A stretch of 64,000 nt of DNA from Siderastrea siderea (Eukaryota > Cnidaria > Anthozoa > Scleractinia > Rhizangiidae). Made by a program: the position numbers and the translations under genes. The stretch is from assembly GCA_964030785.1 (NCBI GenBank), contig OZ034971.1, positions 41,394,304 to 41,458,303 of the forward strand. The letters are read 5' to 3'. Below, piece by piece: positions 20,341-29,822 of this stretch; within the stretch, counting starts at the first letter, position 1; the number at the start of each line of letters is the position of its first letter. Below the pieces are notes generated by a model. The model was given only the letters and a program-made list of their open reading frames with translations. It searched no databases and was not told the DNA's origin.

Positions 20341-20910
20341 ATGGCCACGCCTCGTGTTCTTATCCTTGGGCATTCTTTCATTCGCCGTTTAGGTGAGTTT
20401 GTTGACCATCGCTCTCACCTGGATCGTTCGTTTATGCTAAGTGGGGCCGCTATATTTCGGTGGCAAGGCAAGGGCGGCCGCACGTTGGCCACGATACAGG
20501 ATGACCTGCCCGTGGTTAAGTCCTTTGCACCCCATATCGTAATTTTGCAGTTAGGGACTAACGACCTTTCCCGACTGGATCCTTTACTGGTGGGTTCGGC
20601 TATTGAAGATTTAGTTCGCACTCTGCACGACTCGTACAGTGTTCGCCTGGTATGCGTGTGCCAAACCCTTTATCGAGATGCGGACTCTGCATTTAATGTG
20701 CGAGTCCGAGCGCTGACGAAATACCTTAAAGTATTTTTGGAACCACTCCCCTATTCGTTTTTATGGGGCCACCGGGGTTTTTGGCGGTCTACCCAGAGAT
20801 TCCACGCTCGTGATGGTGTACACCTAAATAATCGAGGGCAATTTAAGCTTTATCGCAGTCTTAGAGGAGCCGTTTTAAAATCCTTACATTTATTAGCTCG
20901 TGCTAATTAG
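20341..20910 (+). CDS. SGNH-type hydrolase of the Ngaro element
   Basis: 189 residues from ATG 20341 ('MATPRVLILGHSFIRRL'), preferred over a GTG at 20290. SGNH blocks are all present: block I 'LILGHSFIRR' with the nucleophile Ser, block III 'LQLGTNDLS' with Asn, and block V 'DGVHLNNRG' with the Asp-x-x-His pair. These enzymes cleave esters. Some Ngaro elements are known to carry such an ORF; its role in the life cycle is not established. The ORF is intact and is the first gene after the promoter, with a 600-base non-coding gap before gag. Confidence 0.82.
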   Translation: MATPRVLILGHSFIRRLGEFVDHRSHLDRSFMLSGAAIFRWQGKGGRTLATIQDDLPVVKSFAPHIVILQLGTNDLSRLDPLLVGSAIEDLVRTLHDSYSVRLVCVCQTLYRDADSAFNVRVRALTKYLKVFLEPLPYSFLWGHRGFWRSTQRFHARDGVHLNNRGQFKLYRSLRGAVLKSLHLLARAN

Positions 20911-21515
20911 AGAAGTTCCGCGTGTTATGTGGTGGAGAGAGCCATTTCCGTTTGATATGTTTTTTCAAGCCAAGCCGTGTTTTATCTTAATGCCTAGTGA
21001 ATCAGCTTTTGTTATGTATTTTGCCGGCCTTTAGTTGCCGCATTCCTTTACTGCTGTTCACAGTTGGCTTATTCAGCTGGTTCTTTGTAACCGCTGGTTC
21101 TTTGGTGCACAGTGTGCCCTTTATTTACCGGCTTTGGTAGCTTGTTTTTCAAGTTTGCTTGCAGTTACCGTATGAGTGTACAAACCATTTTGACCGCCTG
21201 TGTATCAAGGCGTGTCCAATGCACTCGGTATTACTGTCAATGCATCTTGTTTTCTTGTACGGAAATGGGCTCTTGTCAGTAATTTTGGCATTTCATTTTT
21301 TTTCTGTCGTAACTTTGCCTTTTTTTTTTACCACAGGTGTTTCCTGTGGTTGCACACCAATGCATATCACACATTTTTGTGGTTTATTTTAGAACGGCCC
21401 CTCCTAGTACTTTCCCGGTGTTAACTGCCAGATTGATTATTTTATCATCTGCGGGTTAAGCTGTCAATTAACCTTTATCACCATATAGTTAATATTTCTT
21501 GCATATCATTGAGTC

Positions 21516-22601
21516 ATGCCTCCCAAGAAACGTGCTGCTACAGCCTCCTCCACGCGAGCCAAGCGTCATCGTCCCTCCGATCTCCAAGAAGCAGGGCCAT
21601 CCTCTCTCAATCCAACGCCACAGGACACGGGTTTAATGCAAATTAACGTTCAAGCCCTGACCAACACGATCGCAGTTGCTGTTACGCAAGCCGTCAAGGA
21701 TGTCTTGGTCTCCCAGCGTTCAAGCGGGAACTCACAAGACAGCTCGCAGACCGCACCCACTGCCCCTCAAGTTGTAGAGCGTGCCGTGGATGATGAAGTC
21801 ATAGCGTTAACCCAAGCAGGTACCAATAGAGCATCTGTGCTTCCTCTTTTTGAGGCTGGCGATCAACCACGCCAATTATTTTCCAGTATTGCGGTCAATC
21901 TGGGAGCCCGGGTAAACGATAAGGTGAAGGCCAAAATTTGGGCCAACGAATATGTTGATTTTGGCGCGTTACTGTCAGTTGCTCCTCCACGCGAAAAATT
22001 TGCTTTATCAATGACGTCAGTTAATGGCGATTCTTCAGGGCAACCACAGCTCACCCTGGAGCCTTTTCATACGCCGAAGAAGGTTACAAATATTAACCAG
22101 TGGCTCACTGCCTTTAATACATTCGTATCAATCTACGCGGAGAAAGCATCTGACGACGCCCCAAAACTCATGAAATACTGTGAGGTAGTACGCGATCTTT
22201 CTTTTAAGTCAGGGGACTGGCTTTTTTATGACGAACAATTTCGCTATTTAAGGCAATCTTTCCCTGAGCTTTACCCCTGGGATCAAATTCACTGGGAATT
22301 ATGGCTGAGGGCTATGACTAATTCTAATTTTCGTAGCAAACCACAATCCTCTTACAATAGCGACAGGAATTCAAAAGGGCGTTTTCGCGCCTCTAGCGGT
22401 TTCCCAAAAGGAACGTGCTGGGCATTTCAAGCCGGAAAACAATGCGGGGGCTGCCAATACGAGCACATTTGTTACAAATGCGGCGCAAAACATCCTGCCA
22501 CTCAATGTTCGCGACCACACGTTGGTAAGTCGGGAATATCAACTCAAAGTCAGAGTTCTGGGCAGCCCGCCAGTCACGCCCGTAAAAGTGGATCGTCTTG
22601 A
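21516..22601 (+). CDS. Gag-like nucleocapsid protein of the Ngaro element
   Basis: 361 residues, ATG 21516 ('MPPKKRAATASSTRAKRHR'). Basic N-terminus, Ser/Gln-rich linker, then a helical core with 'VTNINQWLTAFNTFVSIY' (residues ~190-206). Near the C-terminus is a Cys-rich region containing 'GTCWAFQAGKQCGGC' and a zinc-knuckle-like 'CYKCGAKHPATQC' (C-x2-C-x3-H-x4-C, one residue shorter than the usual CCHC). Its tail overlaps the RT frame. It likely packages element RNA. Intact. Confidence 0.78.
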   Translation: MPPKKRAATASSTRAKRHRPSDLQEAGPSSLNPTPQDTGLMQINVQALTNTIAVAVTQAVKDVLVSQRSSGNSQDSSQTAPTAPQVVERAVDDEVIALTQAGTNRASVLPLFEAGDQPRQLFSSIAVNLGARVNDKVKAKIWANEYVDFGALLSVAPPREKFALSMTSVNGDSSGQPQLTLEPFHTPKKVTNINQWLTAFNTFVSIYAEKASDDAPKLMKYCEVVRDLSFKSGDWLFYDEQFRYLRQSFPELYPWDQIHWELWLRAMTNSNFRSKPQSSYNSDRNSKGRFRASSGFPKGTCWAFQAGKQCGGCQYEHICYKCGAKHPATQCSRPHVGKSGISTQSQSSGQPASHARKSGSS

Positions 22602-22641
22602 GCAGCTCCTCACCGGCTAGAGCCCAGCTCTTAAGGCATTT

Positions 22642-24150
22642 TTGGTTGATGGTTTCCGTTGTGGTTTTCGTATTCACTTTTTTGGAGAACAATCCTCCTT
22701 TGAGTCCCCAAATTTAAAGAGTGCTTTGCAAAGCCCGGACATTGTATCAGCGAAACTTCAAAAAGAAATTGACGCGGGGAGGATTGTTGGTCCTTTCCGC
22801 ACTCACCCTTTTCCTGTTTTTCGAACCTCGCCCATTGGCCTAGTTCCTAAGAAAACCCCAAATGAATTTAGGCTTATCCATCATTTATCGTATCCCAAGG
22901 GCTTGTCTGTTAACGATTCAATTCCTGACGACTGTTCATCGGTGCATTATGCGACCATTAGCGATGCGGTCAATATTCTTAAAAACTTGGGTGCGGGTTG
23001 CTATATGGCCAAAACCGATATCAAGTCTGCCTTTCGAATAATCCCAGTTCATGCGCTAGATTACCCATTGCTTGGTATAAAATGGGAAGATCAGTACTAC
23101 TTTGATAGGTGCTTAGCTATGGGCTTGAAATCTAGCTGCCAAACATTTGACCATCTCTCGTCTGCCTTGGAGTGGGTCGCAAAATGCACTTTACGAGTGT
23201 CTGCTGTTTTACATATTTTAGACGACTTTTTGTTTATCGCGCCTACCCGCGAGCAATGTGCGTCCGACCTAAAAAATTTTCTTAACATGTGTGATTTTCT
23301 GGGTGTTCCCATCGCTCATGAAAAGACAGCAGGCCCGGATACAGTTTTACAATTTGCGGGAATTGAACTTGACTCTGTTAAACAGGAGGCCCGGTTACCT
23401 TTGGAAAAGCTGCACAAATGTCGCGCCTTACTCCATCAATTTTTTAGTCGACGGTCAGTTACCCTGCGTGAACTGCAGTCTTTAATCGGCTTATTGAATT
23501 TTTGTTGTTCTGTTGTTGTTCCGGGGCGCGCCTTTTTACGCCGTCTTATTAATCTTACCATGGGTCCATTACGCCCTCATCATCACATCCGTTTACGCAA
23601 AGAGGCTAAGCTAGATATCCGTATGTGGGTGCAATTTTTACAAGACTTCATTGGTAGGGCATTTTTTCTGTCGGATCGTTGGGAAACGTCCTGTTCACTT
23701 GATCTATATACGGACGCCGCGGCCTCAAAGGGGTACGGTGCGATATTTGGGCAGCACTGGTTCTTTGGCTCTTTTCCTGAAAAGTGGAACGGCCTCAATA
23801 TTACTGTTCTCGAGTTGTTTCCTATCACCATTGCTGTGCATATTTGGGGGTCGGAAATGGCTAATCGTTGCATTGTCTTTCACACTGATAACGCCGCCCT
23901 AGTAGATATTATCAACAAACAAACATCCCGGCATAAGACAGTTATGATCTTCATCCGTGATCTAGTTCTTAGTTGTTTAAGGTATAATATTTTATTCCGA
24001 GCTAAGCATGTTCCTGGTCTGCACAACACTAGGGCCGACTACATTTCCCGCTTTCAGGTAGAGAAATTCAAGCAAATCACACCAGATGCAGACGAGTACC
24101 CAACACAAGTCCCGTTGGACCTTCTTCCGGAGAGTTGGTGGCTCACTTGA
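22642..24150 (+). CDS. Reverse transcriptase / RNase H (DIRS-like)
   Basis: RT blocks: 'VGPFRTHPFPVFRTSPIGLV', 'FRLIHHLSYP', 'AKTDIKSAFR', 'GLKSSCQTFDH', and the catalytic 'HILDDFLF'. The RNase H part shows 'DLYTDAAASKGYGAIF', 'LELFPI', 'HTDNAALVDI' and 'NTRADYISR', i.e. the D-E-D-D set. It copies element RNA into DNA. There is no ATG at the start. The same frame is open further back into gag but has a TAG at 22618-22620, after 'VDRLEQLLTG', so either the true start is a fusion by frameshift that is now interrupted, or translation restarts. C-terminus overlaps the recombinase ORF. Confidence 0.88.
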   Translation: MVDGFRCGFRIHFFGEQSSFESPNLKSALQSPDIVSAKLQKEIDAGRIVGPFRTHPFPVFRTSPIGLVPKKTPNEFRLIHHLSYPKGLSVNDSIPDDCSSVHYATISDAVNILKNLGAGCYMAKTDIKSAFRIIPVHALDYPLLGIKWEDQYYFDRCLAMGLKSSCQTFDHLSSALEWVAKCTLRVSAVLHILDDFLFIAPTREQCASDLKNFLNMCDFLGVPIAHEKTAGPDTVLQFAGIELDSVKQEARLPLEKLHKCRALLHQFFSRRSVTLRELQSLIGLLNFCCSVVVPGRAFLRRLINLTMGPLRPHHHIRLRKEAKLDIRMWVQFLQDFIGRAFFLSDRWETSCSLDLYTDAAASKGYGAIFGQHWFFGSFPEKWNGLNITVLELFPITIAVHIWGSEMANRCIVFHTDNAALVDIINKQTSRHKTVMIFIRDLVLSCLRYNILFRAKHVPGLHNTRADYISRFQVEKFKQITPDADEYPTQVPLDLLPESWWLT

Positions 24151-24158
24151 GAGGCTTA

Positions 24159-25061
24159 ATGGGCTCTGCGTTGACGTCTAGTTCCAGAAAATCATATCAG
24201 AGAGCCTGGCGTGTTTTTCAGATTTTCCACCAACGTTTTTATAAGTCATCAGATTTCAGGTTGCCGTTAACATCTCCCCAAATCGCTCTGTTTATCTCTT
24301 ATCTGTCCGCTAGTAAACTTGCGCCCTCTACGATTACCTCTTATCTTTCGGCTATCAGTTACGTTCACAAGATCAAGGGACTTCAGGATCCCACTAAATC
24401 CTTTCTGATCCTTAAACTCTTAACGGCATTAGATCGCCAGCGCTCAACAGATGTTCGCTTACCCATAACAAGACCTGTCTTGCACGAGCTTGTTGGGTCT
24501 CTCAGATACACCAACTCTTCTGCTTTTCAGCGCTCTCTGTACTCGACCATGTTTTTGGTAGCCTTTTACGGCTTTTTCCGCATCGGTGAGCTGGCGACTA
24601 AGAGTGTGGATTGCGCAGCATCCGTGGTCCAGTTTAGGGAGGTAAAATTTTTGATAGGAGACGGTAAAGCTAACATGGTTAAGATTGTCATTACTCAATT
24701 CAAGCATAACCCCAGTAGGCAACCATTTGAAATACTAATTGAACGCGACGAAACGTCGCCGTTCTGTCCTGTAAAGGCTTTAGTCGATTATTGCAGGCTA
24801 CGGGGTTCACAGCCGGGGCCACTATTCTGCCATCAAAACATTGCACCCGTTACGGTTAACCAATTCAACTCCGAACTTTCTCGCTGTTTAAAATTTTGCG
24901 GTTTAGATACCAGTCGGTATAAAGGCCACAGTTTCCGAATTGGCGCCGCGTCTCATGCGGCTGATAAGGGTTTTTCCGATGCCCAAATTCGCACTCTTGG
25001 TCGATGGAAATCTGACGCCTTCAAACTTTATATTCGTTCTGAATGCCTCAGTGCCACTTAA
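24159..25061 (+). CDS. Tyrosine recombinase of the Ngaro element
   Basis: About 300 residues; ATG 24159 is the first in a frame that overlaps the RT end. N-terminal SAM-like domain ('SRKSYQRAWRVFQIFHQRF', 'YLSAISYVHKIKGL') and a catalytic domain with the first Arg in 'AFYGFFRIGELA', the His-x-x-Arg in 'GHSFRIGAASHAA', and the Trp and nucleophile Tyr in 'LGRWKSDAFKLYIR'. It integrates a circular DNA form of the element. All key residues are present, so it looks functional. Confidence 0.9.
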   Translation: MGSALTSSSRKSYQRAWRVFQIFHQRFYKSSDFRLPLTSPQIALFISYLSASKLAPSTITSYLSAISYVHKIKGLQDPTKSFLILKLLTALDRQRSTDVRLPITRPVLHELVGSLRYTNSSAFQRSLYSTMFLVAFYGFFRIGELATKSVDCAASVVQFREVKFLIGDGKANMVKIVITQFKHNPSRQPFEILIERDETSPFCPVKALVDYCRLRGSQPGPLFCHQNIAPVTVNQFNSELSRCLKFCGLDTSRYKGHSFRIGAASHAADKGFSDAQIRTLGRWKSDAFKLYIRSECLSAT

Positions 25062-25109
25062 TTAGAAATTGTTTAGTTTTTAAGTATTACTGTAATTTTT
25101 TTTTTCTCT

Positions 25110-25585
25110 GCGACCGGAGATGTAGGACAGATATGGACTGCTACACCTCCTGTCGCCAATTGTTCGATGGATTTTCCGTACTTTTATTTTAGACTTATAG
25201 GGTTGTCACGCATTCCCCTTTTAGCATTTGGCAGTGATTTGGGTCAGACAAGCGGCTGCCAATGACCTGCCAATTTAGGCAATTTACATTACATTCGGGG
25301 TCTTCAAAGGGCACTTAGTTTTATTTTACACAGTGATATGGGTTAGGCATGCGGCTGCCATTGATCTGTGACCTTATATTTTGGACTTAATGGACATTAT
25401 ATTTACAAGCAATTTTAGATGGCGTTGTCTGCATAACCGTATGTATGTTAACACGGTATATCACTAGTCCTTGGCAGTGATTTGGGTCAGACATGCGGCT
25501 GCCACTGACCTGTCAAGAATTCTAGGCTTTATAGTTTACGTGACGGTAGTTTGGGTCAGACATGCGGCTGCCGATCATCCGTCAC
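25110..25585 (+). repeat. Array of five hairpins behind the recombinase gene
   Basis: Hairpins at 25110-25156, 25228-25273, 25329-25370, 25470-25517 and 25540-25585. The last four share the core 'TTGGGTCAGACATGCGGCTGCC' (here split: 'TTGGGTCAG' and 'GCGGCTGCC') while their outer stems differ in sequence yet stay paired: TTGGCAG/CTGCCAA, CACAG/CTGTG, CTTGGCAG/CTGTCAAG (one G-U), GTGACGG/CCGTCAC. The first hairpin is longer (GCGAC...GTCGC outside a 10-pair stem) and related only in layout. Confidence 0.82.
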
Positions 25586-25705
25586 TAGATCTTAACATTA
25601 TTTGTGGGCGTAATGTGTTAATTTGTTATACATTTGTTGTTTCGCTTGTTATTCCGTGCGAGCTCTGCGTTGGGTTCTTGGTGGGGCGGCCACATCTTGT
25701 GGCTT

Positions 25706-25930
25706 GTGGCGCTTTTTTCGCCCCACCTTTGCTGAACATGATATGCTATTTAGTATTTTATTGTCATCAGATGCTCTTTATGTATTTTCAATAAATTAGC
25801 CACAGCATACTTGTGGCCAAAAAACTCCAACACTTGAGCAGATCTCTGTTGTATGTCATATCATCTTCAGCAAAACAAGTACGTCCCCGCGCGGAGCTCT
25901 TTCATTGCATTCAGTAGAGTGTATCAACAT
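25706..25930 (+). repeat. Ngaro split direct repeat B1 with poly(A) signal
   Basis: Repeated as B2 (26229-26448). Begins 'GTGGCGCTTTTTTCGCCC' and includes AATAAA at 25790-25795. The start forms a hairpin with the preceding 'GGTGGGGCG' (CGCCCCACC at the other side). Confidence 0.88.
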
Positions 25931-26154
25931 AAAACCAAACATTATGTCAAAGCATAATGTTATTTATGTTGATACATTGCGCCTATTGTACTCTTCATAC
26001 ATGTTTGCTCTTCCGATTCTGGATTCCCATGTCAGATAACAGCCAATCATAACATCGGTCGCGGTCGCGCCCGGGTATAAATTCCTCATCATTCTGGCGT
26101 TAATTCCCTCTTTCTTTTGCCATCACAGCGTTTACATCTCTGGGAAAAACTCTT
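25931..26154 (+). repeat. Ngaro split direct repeat A2
   Basis: Copy of A1, directly joined to B1 at 'ATCAACAT|AAAACC'. Confidence 0.9.
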
Positions 26155-26228
26155 TCCCTCCCTCCGCTCCCGCTGCAAACTTCTGACGGATTATCATCAT
26201 GTAATGTAGTATTGTAACCCAGCCAGGG

Positions 26229-26448
26229 GTGGCGCTTTTTTCGCCCCACCGAACATGATATGCTATTTAGTATTTTATTGTCATCAGATGCTCTTTATGT
26301 ATTTTCAATAAATTAGCCACAGCATACTTGTGGCTAAAAAACTCCAACACTTGAGCAGATCTCTGTTGTATGTCATATCATCTTCAGCAAAACAAGTACG
26401 TCCCCGCGCGGAGCTCTTTCATTGCATTCAGTAGAGTGTATCAACATA
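26229..26448 (+). repeat. Ngaro split direct repeat B2 (right end of element)
   Basis: Copy of B1 that lacks a few bases after 'CGCCCCACC'. It ends 'GTGTATCAACAT', after which the flank starts. Confidence 0.88.
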
Positions 26449-26459
26449 AATGGAGTTGT

Positions 26460-28740
26460 TAAAAGGAAAAGATTCATAAATGTGCTATTTAACTTTTAAG
26501 TTCAATAGAAAGTTAGTTAAATAGTTAAATTTTTGTACTTTCAGAGAATTTCAAATCAAAGGCTCGAGATAGGCTAAAACTACCGTTTCCTCAGGGTATA
26601 CCATGGAATAAAAAATCGACACTTAACCTCTTCCTTCCTTCAGTCAACATTGAATATTAAATTTTGCCGTTTTGGAGAAAAAGAAGAATTATTATCCTGT
26701 AACTACAGGTGTGTAAAAGTTTGAACAGTAGCTTTTACTTAAATGGCTAATCTTAATGGTCAAACTTCAGTTTCATATCATACGTAATTATCTGAGATTT
26801 GATGAGCGTTTAGGGTGAAAAGGGCTATAAAAATAATCTTATATTAATTTGGTTATAATTAGACAACCAACAAGTGCATATTTAATACTGCATCAAGACA
26901 AAACGCATTGCATTTTTTACTGTACTGTAAAATACAGTAATAAAAAAAGTGTGAGGGCTGTAGGGGAATTCAGAAGTTGAATTGTAGCAACTACGGTTTG
27001 GTTTGAAGTTTAGTGCGGGTTTTCATTTTTGCTTTTTGTAGTTTTTGAATTTCAAAAACAGAAAAAGATAAAATAAAATTCATGTAGGTAATGAACCGCT
27101 AGTGGCTCACAAATTAACTCCAGCTTGTAGGGGCCCGTCTTTGGCAAGCCACAGGTTTTTCTGTTCTCATTGAAAAGTATACTACATGCTTGACAAATTT
27201 TATTTTATTTCAACCAACTCAAACGAATTAGAAACATCCCATTTATTTATTTATTTATTCAAGGTTTAAAGGCGGAAGTGCTAATCCTCTCTAACCAATT
27301 AAATGAATGAATTTTCCGTTGTTTCTAAGAGCACTGTTCCGATGCTGTTTTAGAACCATTGATTTCTAAAGCGGTCCATGTTATTATGAGTTACTTGGTA
27401 GTGGGTACGTGTTTTGCCGATTGTGGTTTCCTGTAATATTGCAAAAAGATCTTGTCAGAATTACGTTGTAAAACCATTTGATGGCGTATTGCTCCAAGGA
27501 CCGCGTTGTCACGAATTCTGTGCGTTTTCAACATATGCTGTGTGACGATGGCAAAATAAATCCCTTTTGTAAATATTTTTTGTAGTTATTATAATTCTAA
27601 AACACGATGCTTAATCTCTTTGCTTTTTACAAGCTAAAAGACCTTGGTTGCTCGGCTAAACATATTTTATCAGCCTTTTTGTGGAACTGTTTAATCATTC
27701 ATGTACCTTCAAAACCATAAACACGATGTGAACTAAAGCACAGTTACCATTAGTGGTTAACGTCTTTTTCAATGGACAACAGAAAGGGTTGAACCTAATA
27801 AAAGATATAGTCCCCCATCTGTTTTGTAACCTGATTTGTATAAGATGAAGGTAACACATTTAAAACTAACACTTGTACGAAAAGAAGGGATGGTAGTATT
27901 GACTCAAATGCATTACGTTGTTCCTATTTTACAACCAACACAATGCTATAGTTTTTCATGAATATAAGATGTTATTTTGAGTAACAGATGGCAAGTTGCC
28001 AACTAAACGCAATTTAAAGGTGTGAACGTGGCGCGAATTGAACGAACGCCGCCGTAGCGGTTTAGTAAGGTTCAACGTCTCAGGTTAGCAGTCACACCCG
28101 ACACTAACTTTTATGCGGCTATTGCTTGGATCATTCTGTGACGCTATGTCACTCAGAAAACCAAAAAAAAAACGACGAATCCCTAACACTGAAGCAGCTG
28201 AAAACGTAATAATAGTATTTTTCCCATCCCCCTGACCCATGTGCATGCAAAATAATTCGCCTGACTTGGTTGCCACTAACAATGGCACTTAAATCACACA
28301 GAATTTGTAGCTTTAAATTAATCTCACGTTCATTTTTGCTACCAAAATTAAGGCATAAGTCCTAAGGCAGTTATTGCAGACCAGCTGAGTAACAAGTAAG
28401 GAGATAAGAAAATGTTGCATAATAGTTTGTTCCAGGCTCCAAGGTAGTGGGGAAAGCGCGTCCCCCTTTCCCCAGATCCCGCGCGTCTTATTTTCGCGTT
28501 CCCTTTAAAATTTTCGCTCCTTCCCTACTATCTGAGAGCTTAGAACAAGCTAGCTACATAAAGGAAACTCAATAAGACAGTGAAGGCAATCTATACACGA
28601 TTTTCACTTTTTATTGAAACTAGTTACGTATAATGGCAGTACAGGTTTAATATGTTTAACTTTAACTGTTTAACTGTTATGTCTCTTTTATTGTATTTCA
28701 CATATTTGAGGTTCCACTTCTCACTGATGTGATAGGACAT
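26460..28740. other. Gene-free stretch
   Basis: No coding region or RNA gene is recognised on either strand. Visible are a short (ATTT)n run near 27241 and a segment at 26543-26600 shared with 35700-35760 ('TTTCAAATCAAA', 'ACCGTTTCCT'). Confidence 0.6.
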
Positions 28741-28756
28741 TCCGGTAAATCTGTAA

Positions 28757-28764
28757 AAAGAGAG

Positions 28765-28795
<31 letters not shown>
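28757..28795. repeat. (AG)n microsatellite
   Basis: An AG dinucleotide run of about 40 bases. Confidence 0.95.
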
Positions 28796-28799
<4 letters not shown>

Positions 28800-28880
28800 G
28801 TGACAACTTTATTTATTATACATTGTAGTCACTATCTGTGTTTTCATTGGCTAAGAGCCTACAGTTAATTCTGGGAATCA

Positions 28881-28942
28881 GCGCAACCTACAGATTATTC
28901 ACTAATCTGCTAGCAGATTAGTGAATAATCTGTAGGTTGCGC
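28881..28942. repeat. Perfect 62 bp palindrome
   Basis: From 'GCGCAACCTACAG' to its exact inverse with no spacer; centre 'GCTAGC' at 28909-28914. It would extrude a 31-pair cruciform. Confidence 0.95.
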
Positions 28943-28992
28943 GCGCAATGCATGACTTTCAAGAGCAATGTGGGAGGCATCTGAAAGCGAAG

Positions 28993-29039
28993 TTTCCTTA
29001 AGGTATTCGTGGAACTGTTCCACGAATACCTTAAGGAAA
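28993..29039. repeat. 47 bp palindrome with one-base centre
   Basis: 'TTTCCTTAAGGTATTCG...' and its inverse, 23-pair arms around a single T at 29016. Confidence 0.95.
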
Positions 29040-29126
29040 AAAGCGTTCAGAAGCCGAAGACAAGAGGGACACTAATGTTGAAATTGTTTGCTGTTATTTT
29101 GTTTACCTGTAAAATAATGTATGATA

Positions 29127-29262
29127 AAACAATTATTAGATTCAGTTTTTGCGATATCCAGAATAATCAAGGTCTCGATAAGTGCTATCAGCCTCAGCCG
29201 GTAACAGTTACCTCGACCTTGATTATTCCGGATATCGCAAAAGCCTCATCCAATAATTGTTT
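29127..29262. repeat. Palindromic insertion with tips AAACAATTATT
   Basis: 136 bases. Arms of ~48 bases with several mismatches ('GCGATATCCAGAATAATCAAG' region pairs with 'CTTGATTATTCCGGATATCGC', each under 22 bases here shown in part) around a ~40-base loop. Confidence 0.85.
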
Positions 29263-29822
29263 GTTATCCTCGGAATACCATCAGTAGCAAAGTTCACTAT
29301 TTTGCGTGAAAGCCAAGCCGAACTCAATTAACAATTAATAGGTCGAGAACAATAAAGAAATAGATAAATAATGGCATGTCTTGGGCCTAACAGATGCAAG
29401 CTGTTGTTTGAAAGTGTCCAGACTTTTACATTGCTTTAATAGTAATAATCTTTCAATAGTAATAATCTTTTAAGCGAAGCAGTTGTCGGTTTAAGACTAT
29501 TTTATCCGAAAAGCTCCCAAAAAACAAGTTTTTTTGCGTTCCTCAAAGCGCCTAACTTTAAAAAGGCTTACTTCGCATCCGCAAAACTTATGCCATAATT
29601 TAAAGCATGTTTGGTGTTTACTTGTTTTCAATCTTGATGGTCTAAATTTTGACCAGACTAATAGGGGCAGTTCATGTTATTTGTTAACTGAACATCCGAA
29701 CGCGATGAAAATAACCCATTTACTTCAGGATAAGTTTTATTTTGTTGTTGTACATGAGTGCCGTTTCAAGTTCATTCAAGCCAACAGCCAATAATCCAAG
29801 GAGATTTGACAAGCCTTGACAG

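Larger units (their letters stand above)
19973..26448 (+). mobile_element. Ngaro-type (DIRS order) tyrosine-recombinase retrotransposon, near complete
   Basis: Gene order is SGNH hydrolase, gag-like, RT/RNase H, tyrosine recombinase, all on the plus strand. It has split direct repeats: A1 (19973-20196) before the genes, then B1 (25706-25930), A2 (25931-26154) and B2 (26229-26448) behind them. B1 and A2 abut, as expected for A1-ORFs-B1-A2-B2. A1 and A2, and B1 and B2, are nearly identical by eye, so the insertion is probably young. No target-site duplication is seen, as expected for recombinase-mediated insertion. One stop codon (22618) upstream of the RT frame may make it defective. Confidence 0.88.
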
